DNA of 64,000 nt, taken from contig NZ_LGEA01000115.1 in the NCBI RefSeq assembly GCF_001280065.1, forward strand, positions 1-64,000, written 5' to 3'. Positions 26,001 to 34,493 of this stretch are shown piece after piece; position 1 is the first letter of the stretch, and each line of letters starts with the position of its first letter. Source of the stretch: Streptomyces sp. NRRL B-1140 (GTDB taxonomy: Bacteria > Actinomycetota > Actinomycetes > Streptomycetales > Streptomycetaceae). A model generated the notes under the pieces. That model searched no databases, was not told where the DNA came from, and saw only the letters and a list, made by a program, of their open reading frames with translations. Position numbers and translations under genes: made by a program.

Positions 26001-26666
26001 ATGATCGAACGTCGCTACAGACCGATCGCGTTCCGGACGCTCGCTCTGGGCGCCTGCGTGGCCGGACTCGTGGCGCTCACCGGCTGCTCCCCGGCCTCCC
26101 GGAGCTCGGGCGGCACGGGTACGTCGGCCGTCACATCCTCGCCGGTCAAGGGCGAGAAGAATACCGACGGAACCGCATCCCCTCAGGCGCTGCCCGCCGA
26201 CAAGGTCTCACCTTCGGCGGACGGCAAGGCGTCCCCACTCCCGGTACCGGCGGGGACGCCCGCTGCGCCGGCCTCCGGGCCGGGGGCATCCGCGGGCGCC
26301 GGTGGTGCGGACGACGGCTGCGATCACAAGATGCCGATCTCGCCCGACGAGATCGCCGTGTACCGGTACACACCCGAGGGCGGCTCCCTGAGTCTGATCT
26401 TCCGACACGGCAACTGGGGCTGCGGCAGCCCGGATTCCGACGGAGCGCCGTTCGAGACGGTCGGCAAGGAGACCTACCTGCCCATGGACCAGGCCGCGTA
26501 CGTCACGGTCACCGACCCCATCGTGGCGAGCACCGAGAATCAGCCCATCGGCGTGCAGGAGTTTCTCGACTGGCTGGAAGCGCACCCCGACAGCGGCCTG
26601 GTCTTCCACTACCACCTGGGTACGGACGGAGCCATCGACCGTCTCGAGCAGGTCTTCACCCCCTGA
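26001..26666 (+). CDS. Putative lipoprotein, function unknown
   Basis: A 221-residue protein with a lipoprotein signal peptide: basic MIERRYR start, hydrophobic core, and lipobox ALTGC with the Cys near residue 29. A Ser/Thr/Pro/Ala-rich linker (about 30-110) leads to a C-terminal domain of about 110 residues with two Cys (DDGCDHK and NWGCGSPD) and a LDWLEAHPDSGLVFHYHLG segment. I do not recognise the domain. The preceding GTG (25998) is in frame and equally plausible as start. The gene stands alone between the whiB-like gene and a convergent F420 oxidoreductase. Confidence 0.72.
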   Translation: MIERRYRPIAFRTLALGACVAGLVALTGCSPASRSSGGTGTSAVTSSPVKGEKNTDGTASPQALPADKVSPSADGKASPLPVPAGTPAAPASGPGASAGAGGADDGCDHKMPISPDEIAVYRYTPEGGSLSLIFRHGNWGCGSPDSDGAPFETVGKETYLPMDQAAYVTVTDPIVASTENQPIGVQEFLDWLEAHPDSGLVFHYHLGTDGAIDRLEQVFTP

Positions 26667-26724
26667 GCCCACGCGGGCGCACCTCTCCGCCGCGAGCGCC
26701 TCCACCCGTCGCCGCCAAGCCGGG

Positions 26725-27687
26725 TCAGACGGTCTGCTGGAGCTGCGGCAGCACCTTCGTGCGGTAGAAGTCGAAGAAGCCGCGCAGGTCCGGGCCGATC
26801 TGGTTGACGTAGACCCGGTCGAAGCCCGCGTCGGCGAACTGCTTCAGCTCCGCCACGTGCTCGTCCACGTCGTCACCGCACACCCGGTTCTCCCGCACCA
26901 TGTCCTCCGTGACGAGCTGCTGCGCCTGCTCGAAGTGCTTGGGAGAGGGCAGCACCTGGCCCAGTTCGCCCGGCAGCTGCTCGTTCGCCCAGAGCCGGTG
27001 GACGGTTCGGACGGCCTCCTCCTTGTCCGTGCCGTAGCAGACCTTGGTGCCGCCGCTGACCAGCTTTCCACCGCCCCCGCCCTTGCGGTACTGCTCCACC
27101 ATCGTCTCGTCCGGCATGACCGAGATGTAGCCGTCGCCGACGCGGGAGGCGAGCTGGGTCGCGGCGGGACCGAAGCCGGAGATGTCGATCGGGATCGGCT
27201 CGTCCGGGACGGTGTACAGGCGGGCGTTCTCGACGGTGTAGTGCGGACCGTGGTGGTTGACCTCCTCGCCGGTGAACAGGCGGCGCATCACCTGGATGGC
27301 CTCCTCCAGCATGTCCAGCCGGACGTGCGCCGGGGGCCAGTGGTCACCCAGGATGTGTTCGTTGAGCGCCTCACCGGAGCCGACCCCGAGCCGGAAGCGG
27401 TTGTTCGTCATCACCGCGCTGGTCGCCGCGGCGTGCGCCACCACCGCCGGGTGCATACGAACGGTCGGGCAGGTCACCGCCGTCTCGATCGGCAGGGACA
27501 CCGCCTCGGACAGCGCGCCGATCACCGACCACACGAACGGGCTCTGGCCCTGCTCGTCGTTCCAGGGGTGGTAGTGGTCGGAGATCCACAGCGCCTGGAA
27601 CCCGGCCTGCTCGGCCATCCGCGCCTGCTCGATCAGCTCGGCGGGTCCGTACTGCTCGCACGAGAGGAAGTATCCGTACTCGGGCAT
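26725..27687 (-). CDS. LLM-class F420-dependent oxidoreductase
   Basis: A 320-residue TIM-barrel protein of the luciferase-like monooxygenase superfamily, in the F420-dependent glucose-6-phosphate-dehydrogenase-related subgroup. Markers are MPEYGYFLSCEQYGPAELIEQA at the start, the WISDHYHPW block (F420 contact) and GVGSGEALNEHILG. The actual substrate is uncertain; members reduce or oxidise sugars, quinones and xenobiotics with F420. The ATG 27687 has GGAGG nine bases upstream. That ribosome site can pair with the adjacent CCTCC (27690-27701), which may mask it. Confidence 0.85.
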   Translation of the reverse strand: MPEYGYFLSCEQYGPAELIEQARMAEQAGFQALWISDHYHPWNDEQGQSPFVWSVIGALSEAVSLPIETAVTCPTVRMHPAVVAHAAATSAVMTNNRFRLGVGSGEALNEHILGDHWPPAHVRLDMLEEAIQVMRRLFTGEEVNHHGPHYTVENARLYTVPDEPIPIDISGFGPAATQLASRVGDGYISVMPDETMVEQYRKGGGGGKLVSGGTKVCYGTDKEEAVRTVHRLWANEQLPGELGQVLPSPKHFEQAQQLVTEDMVRENRVCGDDVDEHVAELKQFADAGFDRVYVNQIGPDLRGFFDFYRTKVLPQLQQTV

Positions 27688-27858
27688 AAGGAGGTGCCTC
27701 CGCAACGTCGGCGGTCCGTATCCCGCACCGGGTTACCCGAGCCGGGGGCCGGAAACCGGCGTCGTCCGGGCGGGCGGGCCCCGCCGACGTTTGGGTGCCC
27801 TGGCCAGGGGGACGCGGAAGGCTCCCGAGCTACGCGACAGCGCCGGAGGCGAGCGACC

Positions 27859-29739
27859 GTGAGTCGACCCCGCATCCTGATCGTCGGTGCCGGCTTCGCC
27901 GGGTACCGCACGGCCCGCACCCTGTCCCGGCTCACCCGGGGCCGGGCCCACATCACCCTGCTCAACCCGACCGACTACTTCCTGTACCTGCCCCTGCTGC
28001 CCCAGGTCGCCGCCGGTGTCCTGGAGCCGCGCCGGGTGACGGTCTCCCTCTCCGACTCGCTGCCGCACGTACGGCTGGTGCTGGGCGAGGCCGACCGCAT
28101 CGACCTCGACGACCGCACGCTGCACTACACCGGCCCCGAGGGGGAGGGCGGCACCCTCGCCTACGACCGGCTGGTGCTCGCCGCGGGCAGTGTCAACAAG
28201 CTGCTGCCCGTTCCCGGCGTCGCCGAGCACGCGCACGGCTTCCGGGGGCTGCCCGAGGCGCTGTACCTGCGCGACCACGTGACGCGGCAGGTGGAGCTCG
28301 CTGCCTCCTCCGACGAACCGGAGACCTGCGCCGCCCGATGCACCTTCGTCGTGGTCGGAGCGGGGTACACCGGCACCGAGGTCGCCGCGCACGGGCAGAT
28401 GTTCACCGACGCGCAGGTGCGCAAGCACCCGCTGCGGCAGGGCATGCGACCGCGCTGGATGCTGCTGGACGTGGCGCCGCGGGTACTGCCCGAGATGGAC
28501 GGGAAGCTGTCCGCCACCGCCGACCGGGTGCTGCGGCAGCGGGGCGTGGACGTGCGGATGGGGACGTCCGTGAAGGAGGCCACGCACGACGGGGTCCTGC
28601 TGACCGACGGCGAGTTCGTCGCGACCCGGACGCTGGTGTGGTGCGTGGGCGTACGCCCCGACCCGCTGGTCGAGTCCCTGGGGCTTCCGATGGAGAAGGG
28701 GCGGCTGCTGGTCGACCCGCACCTGCGGGTGCCCGGGCGGCCGGAGTTGTTCGCGTGCGGTGACGTGGCCGCGGTACCCGATCCGGAGAACCCGGGGAGC
28801 TACACGCCGATGACAGCGCAGCACGCCTGGCGGCACGGGAAGGTCGCGGCGGAGAACGTCGCCGCATCGCTCGGTCTCGGCGGTGCGCGCAAGCCCTATC
28901 GCCATCGTGACCTGGGCTTCGTCGTCGACCTGGGCGGGGCGAAGGCCGCCGCCAATCCGCTCGGCGTGCCCCTGTCCGGCGTACCGGCGGGCGCGGTGAC
29001 ACGGGGCTACCATCTCGCCGCGATGCCCGGAAACCGCGTCCGGGTCGCGGCGGACTGGCTGCTGGACGCCGTACTGCCGCGCCAGGCCGTGCAGTTGGGC
29101 CTCGTACGGTCCTGGTCGGTGCCGCTCGACACCTCCTCGCCCGAAGTGGCCCGGGTGGCGGGCGGGCCCGGGCAGCGGCAGGAGGCGAGCGCCCGGTCCG
29201 GGCCGGGGGCGGCGCTCGCGGCCGACATGGACGACGGGGGGAGCGGCCAGGGCCGGTACCGGCCCCCCGAAGAGCCCGCGAAGGGGCAGCCCGGATCCGG
29301 GGCGACGCAGGTACGGCCCGGATCCGGGGCCGCGCGGCCGAACGCCCAGCCGCGCTTCGAGTCGGAGACGGCGAAGGGCCGCCCGACCGTGGACGGCCCC
29401 GGCCCAGGGCACGCTCGGCCGCTCACCGAACCCGAGACGGCCAAGGGCCGCCCGGCTGCGCGGGCACCGCGGGCCGCCGGTGAGCCCGCGAAGAACCAGC
29501 CGGGCGGTGAGCCCGCGAAGAACCAGCCGGGCGGCGAGCCCGCGAGGAACCAGCCGGGTGGTGAGCCCGCGAGGAACCAGCCGGGCGGTGAGCCCGCGAG
29601 GAACCAGCCGGGCGGCGAGCCCGCGAGGAACCAGCCCGAACCGGGGCAGCCACCTCCGGCTCCCCACCCCGCACCCGGCCCGGTCAAGCGAACCGACGTC
29701 CCGGACGACCCGGACGACTCCACGAAAGGAGACTCATGA
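27859..29739 (+). CDS. Type II NADH dehydrogenase-like flavoprotein with repeat-rich tail
   Basis: A 626-residue protein. Residues 1-440 are a two-dinucleotide-fold FAD/NAD oxidoreductase: GAGFAGYRTAR near the N-terminus, a second NAD fold GAGYTGTEVAA, and the FAD signature ACGDVAAVPD. Ordinary NDH-2 enzymes are 380-460 residues. Here about 185 further residues form a disordered Gly/Pro/Glu/Lys-rich tail that includes six copies of a 9-residue unit. The C-terminal end of the enzyme part has an amphipathic helix suited to membrane contact. GTG 27859 has GGAGG at good spacing. The stop overlaps the transketolase ATG (ATGA). Confidence 0.85.
   Translation: MSRPRILIVGAGFAGYRTARTLSRLTRGRAHITLLNPTDYFLYLPLLPQVAAGVLEPRRVTVSLSDSLPHVRLVLGEADRIDLDDRTLHYTGPEGEGGTLAYDRLVLAAGSVNKLLPVPGVAEHAHGFRGLPEALYLRDHVTRQVELAASSDEPETCAARCTFVVVGAGYTGTEVAAHGQMFTDAQVRKHPLRQGMRPRWMLLDVAPRVLPEMDGKLSATADRVLRQRGVDVRMGTSVKEATHDGVLLTDGEFVATRTLVWCVGVRPDPLVESLGLPMEKGRLLVDPHLRVPGRPELFACGDVAAVPDPENPGSYTPMTAQHAWRHGKVAAENVAASLGLGGARKPYRHRDLGFVVDLGGAKAAANPLGVPLSGVPAGAVTRGYHLAAMPGNRVRVAADWLLDAVLPRQAVQLGLVRSWSVPLDTSSPEVARVAGGPGQRQEASARSGPGAALAADMDDGGSGQGRYRPPEEPAKGQPGSGATQVRPGSGAARPNAQPRFESETAKGRPTVDGPGPGHARPLTEPETAKGRPAARAPRAAGEPAKNQPGGEPAKNQPGGEPARNQPGGEPARNQPGGEPARNQPGGEPARNQPEPGQPPPAPHPAPGPVKRTDVPDDPDDSTKGDS
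29479..29640 (+). repeat. Six tandem 27-bp repeats in the NDH-2 tail
   Basis: Units of 27 bases begin at 29479, 29506, 29533, 29560, 29587 and 29614. Each encodes GEPA[KR]NQPG, the last degenerating to a NQPE end. The first two have Lys and the last four Arg at the variable position. Copies differ mainly at GGT/GGC and AAG/AGG codons, indicating recent duplication. Confidence 0.95.
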
Positions 29740-31583
29740 ACACCGGTGAACTCACCGACCTCGGACAGCAGCTGCGGGTGGACAGTGTCCGTGCCGCCGC
29801 CGCGGCGGGCTCCGGGCACCCGACGTCCTCGATGTCCGCGGCCGACCTGATGGCCGTCCTGCTCGCGCACCACCTCCGCTACGACTTCGACCGCCCCGCC
29901 CACCCTGGCAACGACCGCTTCGTCCTCTCCAAGGGCCACGCCTCCCCGCTGCTGTACTCCGCGTACAAGGCGGCCGGAGCCATCGACGACGAAGAACTGC
30001 TCACCTTCCGCAAGCTGGGCAGCCGCCTCGAAGGGCACCCCACCCCGCAGCGCCTGCCCTGGGTCGAGACGGCCACCGGCTCGCTCGGGCAGGGCCTGCC
30101 CGTCGGGGTCGGCATCGCGCTGGCCGGCAAGCGGCTCGACCGCACCGGCTACCGCACCTGGGTGCTGTGCGGTGACAGCGAGCTGGCCGAGGGCTCCGTG
30201 TGGGAGGCCGCCGAGCACGCCGGGTACGAGCACCTGGACAACCTCACCGTGATCGTCGACGTCAACCGGCTCGGCCAGCGCGGCCCCACCCGGCACGGCC
30301 ACGATCTGGACGCCTACGCCCGGCGTTTCCAGGCCTTCGACTGGCACACCATCGAGGTCGACGGCCACGACGTGGACGCCGTCGACCGGGCCTACGCCGA
30401 GGCCGCCTCCACCAGGGGCCAGCCCACCGCGATCCTCGCCCGCACCCTCAAGGGCAAGGGTGTCGAGGGCGTCCAGGACCGCGAGGGCCTGCACGGCAAG
30501 CCGCTTCCGGAGGCAGAGGATGCGATCACCGAGCTCGGCGGCCCGCGCGACATCCGCGTCCGGGTGCAGGAGCCGCCCGCCGCCCGCATGCTGCACTCCG
30601 TGCACACCGGCGACGTCGAACTCCCGAGGTGGGACAAGGGCGAGGAGGTCGCCACCCGCAACGCCTTCGGTGAGGCGCTCGCCGCCCTCGGCACCGGCCG
30701 CGGTGACATCGTCGCCCTGGACGGCGAGGTCGGCGACTCCACCCGCGCCGAGTTCTTCGCCAAGGAGCACCCCGACCGTTACTTCGAGTGCTACATCGCC
30801 GAGCAGCAGCTGGTCGCCTCGGCCGTCGGCCTCGCCTCCCGCGGCTGGGTGCCGTACGCCGCCACCTTCGCGGCCTTCCTCACCCGCGCGTACGACTTCA
30901 TCAGGATGGCGTCCGTCAGCGGCTCCGGCATCAATCTCGTCGGCTCCCACGCGGGCGTCGCGATCGGCCAGGACGGCCCCAGCCAGATGGGCCTGGAGGA
31001 CCTGGCGATGATGCGGGCGGTGCACGGCTCGACCGTGCTGTACCCGTGCGACGCCAACCAGACCGCACGGCTCGTCGGCGCGATGGCCGGCCTGGAGGGC
31101 GTCCGCTACCTGCGCACCTCGCGCGGCGAGAGCCCGGTGATCTACGGCCCGGACGAGGATTTCCCGGTCGGCGGCAGCAAGGTGCTGCGTTCCTCCGCCC
31201 AGGACCGGCTGACCCTCGTCGCGGCGGGCGTCACCGTGCACGAGGCGCTGGCCGCCGCCGAGGCCCTGGAGCAGGAGGGGATCGCCGTGCGGGTGATCGA
31301 CCTGTACTCCGTGAAGCCCGTCGACCGGGCCACCCTGCGCCGGGCCGCCGAGGAGACCGGCTGCCTGGTGACCGTGGAGGACCACCACCCCGAGGGCGGC
31401 CTCGGGGACGCGGTCCTCGACGCCTTCACCGACGGGCGCCCCGTGCCGCGCCTGGTGCGGCTCGGCGTACGCACCATGCCCGGCTCGGCCTCCCCGGAGG
31501 AGCAGCTGCGCGCCTCGGGCATCGACGCGGAGTCCATCGCGGCGGCCGGGCGGCTGCTGGTGGAGGAGGCGGTCGTGCGGTGA
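29736..31583 (+). CDS. tkt: Transketolase (short, animal-like form)
   Basis: A 615-residue single-chain transketolase. It has an N-terminal GHPTSSMSAADLMAVL block, the thiamine-diphosphate motif GDSELAEGSVWEA, the catalytic Glu in CYIAEQQLVASAVG, and a C-terminal third domain. The standard bacterial enzyme is about 660-700 residues; this 615-residue form resembles the animal type. It would transfer two-carbon units in the pentose phosphate pathway. Its gene overlaps both neighbours (ATGA with NDH-2, GTGA with the LigD-type gene), so the three are translated from one message. Confidence 0.9.
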   Translation: MNTGELTDLGQQLRVDSVRAAAAAGSGHPTSSMSAADLMAVLLAHHLRYDFDRPAHPGNDRFVLSKGHASPLLYSAYKAAGAIDDEELLTFRKLGSRLEGHPTPQRLPWVETATGSLGQGLPVGVGIALAGKRLDRTGYRTWVLCGDSELAEGSVWEAAEHAGYEHLDNLTVIVDVNRLGQRGPTRHGHDLDAYARRFQAFDWHTIEVDGHDVDAVDRAYAEAASTRGQPTAILARTLKGKGVEGVQDREGLHGKPLPEAEDAITELGGPRDIRVRVQEPPAARMLHSVHTGDVELPRWDKGEEVATRNAFGEALAALGTGRGDIVALDGEVGDSTRAEFFAKEHPDRYFECYIAEQQLVASAVGLASRGWVPYAATFAAFLTRAYDFIRMASVSGSGINLVGSHAGVAIGQDGPSQMGLEDLAMMRAVHGSTVLYPCDANQTARLVGAMAGLEGVRYLRTSRGESPVIYGPDEDFPVGGSKVLRSSAQDRLTLVAAGVTVHEALAAAEALEQEGIAVRVIDLYSVKPVDRATLRRAAEETGCLVTVEDHHPEGGLGDAVLDAFTDGRPVPRLVRLGVRTMPGSASPEEQLRASGIDAESIAAAGRLLVEEAVVR

Positions 31584-32509
31584 GCGGCGCCGACGGCACG
31601 CGCAGGGTGCGGGCGGGCCGCCGCACGGTGGAGGTGCACCGGCCGGACAAGGTGCTCTTCCCGGGCGGCGGCGACGCCAAGGAGTACACCAAGGGCGACC
31701 TGGTGGACTACCACCGGGCCGTCGCGCCCTTCATGCTGCCGCACCTGCGCGGGCGCCCCCTGATGCTGGAGCGGCACCCGGACGGCATCGACGGCCCGAC
31801 GTTCATGCAGAAGAACACCCCGGAGCACTACCCGGAGTGGATCCCCCGGACCGAGGTGGCCAAGGAGGGCGGCACCGTCCGCCACGCCGTCTGCGACGAC
31901 ACGGCCACCCTGCTGTACCTGGCCGACCAGGCGAGCATCACCCTGCACCGCTGGCTGTCCCGCGCCGACGCCGTCGACCACCCCGACCGGCTGGTCTTCG
32001 ACCTCGACCCCTCAGGGGACGACTTCGAGGCCGTACGCGAAGCCGCCCGGCTGCTCGGTGAGCTGCTGGACGAGCTGGAACTGCCCTCGGCCCTGATGAC
32101 CACCGGCTCGCGTGGGCTGCACGTCATCGTGGCGCTGAACGGCCGGCACGACTTCGACGAGGTGCGCGCCTTCGCCCGGGACGTCGCCGGCACCCTCGCG
32201 GACGCGCACCCCGACCGGCTCACCACCGCGGCCCGCAAGAAGGAACGCGGCGAGCGGCTCTACCTCGACATCCAGCGCAACGCCTACGCCCAGACCGCCG
32301 TCGCGCCCTACACGGTCCGGCCCCGCCCGGGCGCGCCGGTGGCCACCCCCATCACCTGGGACCAGCTGGACGACCCGGAGCTGCACGCCCGCCGCTGGAC
32401 CATCGCCGACGCCGTCGAGCAGGCCCGCACCGACCCCTGGTCAGGCCTGCTGAACCGCGGCCGGGCGCTCGGACCGGCCCGACGGCGACTGGACGCCCTG
32501 CGCCGCTGA
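31580..32509 (+). CDS. Stand-alone LigD-type polymerase domain (primase-polymerase)
   Basis: A 309-residue protein corresponding to the polymerase domain of bacterial NHEJ ligase D. Seen are the N-terminal VEVHRPDKVLFP motif, the metal-binding FDLDPSGDD motif, the SRGLHVIVAL strand and the DIQRNAYAQTAVAPYTVR block. The ligase and phosphoesterase domains are absent and no ku gene is in the window. Such proteins add ribonucleotides at double-strand ends; Streptomyces carry separate Pol, Lig and Ku genes. The start GTG overlaps the transketolase stop by 4 bases. Confidence 0.88.
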   Translation: MSGADGTRRVRAGRRTVEVHRPDKVLFPGGGDAKEYTKGDLVDYHRAVAPFMLPHLRGRPLMLERHPDGIDGPTFMQKNTPEHYPEWIPRTEVAKEGGTVRHAVCDDTATLLYLADQASITLHRWLSRADAVDHPDRLVFDLDPSGDDFEAVREAARLLGELLDELELPSALMTTGSRGLHVIVALNGRHDFDEVRAFARDVAGTLADAHPDRLTTAARKKERGERLYLDIQRNAYAQTAVAPYTVRPRPGAPVATPITWDQLDDPELHARRWTIADAVEQARTDPWSGLLNRGRALGPARRRLDALRR

Positions 32510-32611
32510 GGCCCCCGGGAACGTCCCGGCGATCTCCCGGTGGGTGTCAGATGCATGCGCCTGTAGAGGTTTGGCGAACACTCTTGCGGCCACACGGAGG
32601 GGGAGGTGGCC

Positions 32612-32983
32612 ATGTCGAACACAAAGAACACGCAAGAGTCACAGGGTTCACAGAAGTCTCAGGACTCCCAGAATTCCGGCAAGACGAACGACAACCGCAA
32701 GGCGGACAGCCGGCCGAAGCCCATGGAGGTGCTGCGTCAGGCGCGCGGCCAGCTCGCGGAGCTCACCGGCATGGAGGCCGAGTCCGTGTCGTCCTTCGAG
32801 CAGACGGAGGAGGGCTGGGCGCTGGAGGTCGAGGTCCTCGAACTCGAGCGCGTACCCGACACGATGAGCCTGATGGCGAGCTACCAGGTGGAGCTCGACG
32901 CAGAGGGGCAGCTCACGGGCTACCGGCGTGTCCGCCGCTACGAACGAGGTCGGTCCGACGCGCGCAGGCCCGGCGGCCGCTAG
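32612..32983 (+). CDS. gvpO: Gas vesicle protein GvpO
   Basis: A 123-residue protein: a Gln/Ser/Asn-rich disordered head (about 40 residues) followed by the conserved GvpO domain (VLRQARGQLAELTGMEAESV, WALEVEVLELERVPDTMSLMASYQVELD, YRRVRRYERG). It is the first gene of the ten-gene gvp operon, as in other Streptomyces. The ATG 32612 follows GGAGG with 5-base spacing. The 102 bases upstream contain no promoter I can name with confidence. The role of GvpO is not firmly known; it is thought to be accessory to vesicle assembly. Confidence 0.88.
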   Translation: MSNTKNTQESQGSQKSQDSQNSGKTNDNRKADSRPKPMEVLRQARGQLAELTGMEAESVSSFEQTEEGWALEVEVLELERVPDTMSLMASYQVELDAEGQLTGYRRVRRYERGRSDARRPGGR

Positions 32984-33029
32984 GCCGCCCGAGCGGACCC
33001 GCACCCACACACGAGGAGGAACATCCGGC

Positions 33030-33455
33030 ATGACTGTCGTACCGGCACAGCAGTCCGGCGGCGGAGGCGGCAGCAGCGGTCTCTACGACGTGCTCGAACT
33101 CGTCCTGGACAGGGGGCTCGTGATCGACGCGTTCGTCCGTGTGTCCCTGGTCGGCATCGAGATTCTCAAGATCGACGTACGCGTCGTCGTCGCCAGCGTC
33201 GACACCTATCTGCGCTTCGCCGAGGCGTGCAACCGGCTCGACCTGGAGGCCGGGCCGCGCAAGGACCCGGGGCTGCCCGACCTGGTCGGCGAGATCACCG
33301 AGTCCGGTGCCCGCGGCAAGTCCAAGGGGGCGCTGTCCGGCGCCGCCGAGACGATCTCCGACGCCTTCAAGCAGGCGCGCAGCGAGAGCGAGACCGAGTC
33401 GCGTCCGCGGGCCCGCAAGAGCACGTCGTCCCGCCGTAAGGAGGAGCAGGAGTGA
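33030..33455 (+). CDS. gvpA: Gas vesicle structural protein GvpA with extended tail
   Basis: A 141-residue protein. Residues 16-75 are the GvpA core (LYDVLELVLDRGLVIDAF, RVSLVGIEILKIDVRVVVASV, DTYLRFAEACNRL), the rib-forming shell protein. A Gly/Ser-rich head precedes it. A tail of about 65 residues follows, ending in a basic/acidic Ser-Arg-Glu-Lys-rich region; canonical GvpA is about 70 residues. The GAGGAGG site and ATG 33030 are clear. The stop overlaps the gvpF start (GTGA). Confidence 0.9.
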   Translation: MTVVPAQQSGGGGGSSGLYDVLELVLDRGLVIDAFVRVSLVGIEILKIDVRVVVASVDTYLRFAEACNRLDLEAGPRKDPGLPDLVGEITESGARGKSKGALSGAAETISDAFKQARSESETESRPRARKSTSSRRKEEQE

Positions 33456-34225
33456 GCACCTACGTCTACGGCATCGCGGCGAGCTCCCACCCCGCCCTGC
33501 CCCAGGGCATGGGCGGCGTCGGCGACCCGCCCCGCGAGGTGCGCATCCTGCGGGAGGGCGACCTGGCGGCCGTCGTCAGCGAGGCGCCCGAGGGGCTGCG
33601 GCCCAAGCGCAAGGACCTGCTCGCCCACCAGAACGTGCTCAGTGAAGCCGGGGCGGCCGGTTGTGTGCTGCCCATGAGGTTCGGCAGCGTCGCCCCGGAC
33701 GACAACGCCATCACGGCGGTGCTGGCCGAGCGCGCCGAGCACTACAAGGAGCGGCTGCAGGCCCTGGACAACCGGGTCGAGTACAACGTCAAGGCCAATC
33801 ACGTCGAAGAGGCCGTCCTGCATCAGGTGATGGCCGAGAGCCCCGACATCCGCGGGCTCGCGGAGGCCAACCGGCAGGCGGGCGGCGGTAGTTACGACGA
33901 CAAGATCAGGCTCGGCGAGCTGGTCGCCGCGGCGGTCAAGGCCAAGGAGGCCGACGACGGCGCGGCGGTGCAGCGCGCGCTGGAGCCGGCCGCCGACGAC
34001 GTGAGCACGGGCCCCGAGTCGACCGGCTGGCTGGCGAACGTGTCGTTCCTGGTGAACCGGGAGTCGGCGGATGCCTTCCTGGCCGCGGTCGAGCAGCTCC
34101 GCAAGGACATGCCGCACCTGGAGGTGCGGGTCAACGGACCGCTGCCGCCGTACAGCTTCGTCGAGCCCGGCCCGGCCGAGCCCGCGGGCACCGCGGTGAG
34201 TGGCACGGACACCGGAGCGGGGTGA
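33452..34225 (+). CDS. gvpF: Gas vesicle protein GvpF (GvpF/GvpL family)
   Basis: A 257-residue protein with the GvpF/L pattern: VYGIA start, LAAVVSEAPEG strand, the LPMRFGSVAPDD turn and a C-terminal ANVSFLVNRESADAFLAAVEQL segment. It is thought to be a minor shell or nucleation component contacting GvpA. It overlaps gvpA by 4 bases. Within this operon the second family member is the 36629 gene; order and length support calling this one GvpF. Confidence 0.88.
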   Translation: MSTYVYGIAASSHPALPQGMGGVGDPPREVRILREGDLAAVVSEAPEGLRPKRKDLLAHQNVLSEAGAAGCVLPMRFGSVAPDDNAITAVLAERAEHYKERLQALDNRVEYNVKANHVEEAVLHQVMAESPDIRGLAEANRQAGGGSYDDKIRLGELVAAAVKAKEADDGAAVQRALEPAADDVSTGPESTGWLANVSFLVNRESADAFLAAVEQLRKDMPHLEVRVNGPLPPYSFVEPGPAEPAGTAVSGTDTGAG

Positions 34226-34229
34226 CGAC

Positions 34230-34493
34230 GTGGGCCTGATCTCGGAGGTGCTGCTGCTGCCGCTCGCACCGGCACGCGGCAGCGCCTGGGCCATCAGACA
34301 GGTACTCCAGGAGGCGGAGCGTATCTACTACGACCCGGCCACGGTACGCGCCGAACTGGGCCGCTTGGAGGAGCAGCTGGAGGCCGGAGAGATCACGGAA
34401 GAGGAGTTCGACCGCCTCGAGGACGAACTCCTCGACCGGCTGGAGATCGCTTCGCGCAGGAGCGCGGGAACAGGCAACGGGACATCACAATGA
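34230..34493 (+). CDS. gvpG: Gas vesicle protein GvpG
   Basis: An 87-residue protein starting VGLISEVLLLPLAPARGSAW, then IRQVLQEAERIYYDPATVRAEL and a Glu-rich helix (LEEQLEAGEITEEEFDRLEDEL). This is the GvpG family, a coiled-coil assembly factor. The start GTG 34230 lies 5 bases after the gvpF stop. The end overlaps the next gene by ATGA. Confidence 0.88.
   Translation: MGLISEVLLLPLAPARGSAWAIRQVLQEAERIYYDPATVRAELGRLEEQLEAGEITEEEFDRLEDELLDRLEIASRRSAGTGNGTSQ

Noticed and set aside
29479..29640. CRISPR-like array
   Set aside because: The repeats are 27 bp but contiguous, without spacers, and in frame in a coding sequence.
32510..32611. Sigma-B type promoter for the gvp operon
   Set aside because: The region has GGGTGT but no GGGTA[CT] box with a GNNT at 14-16 bases, so I could not support the claim despite the stress context.
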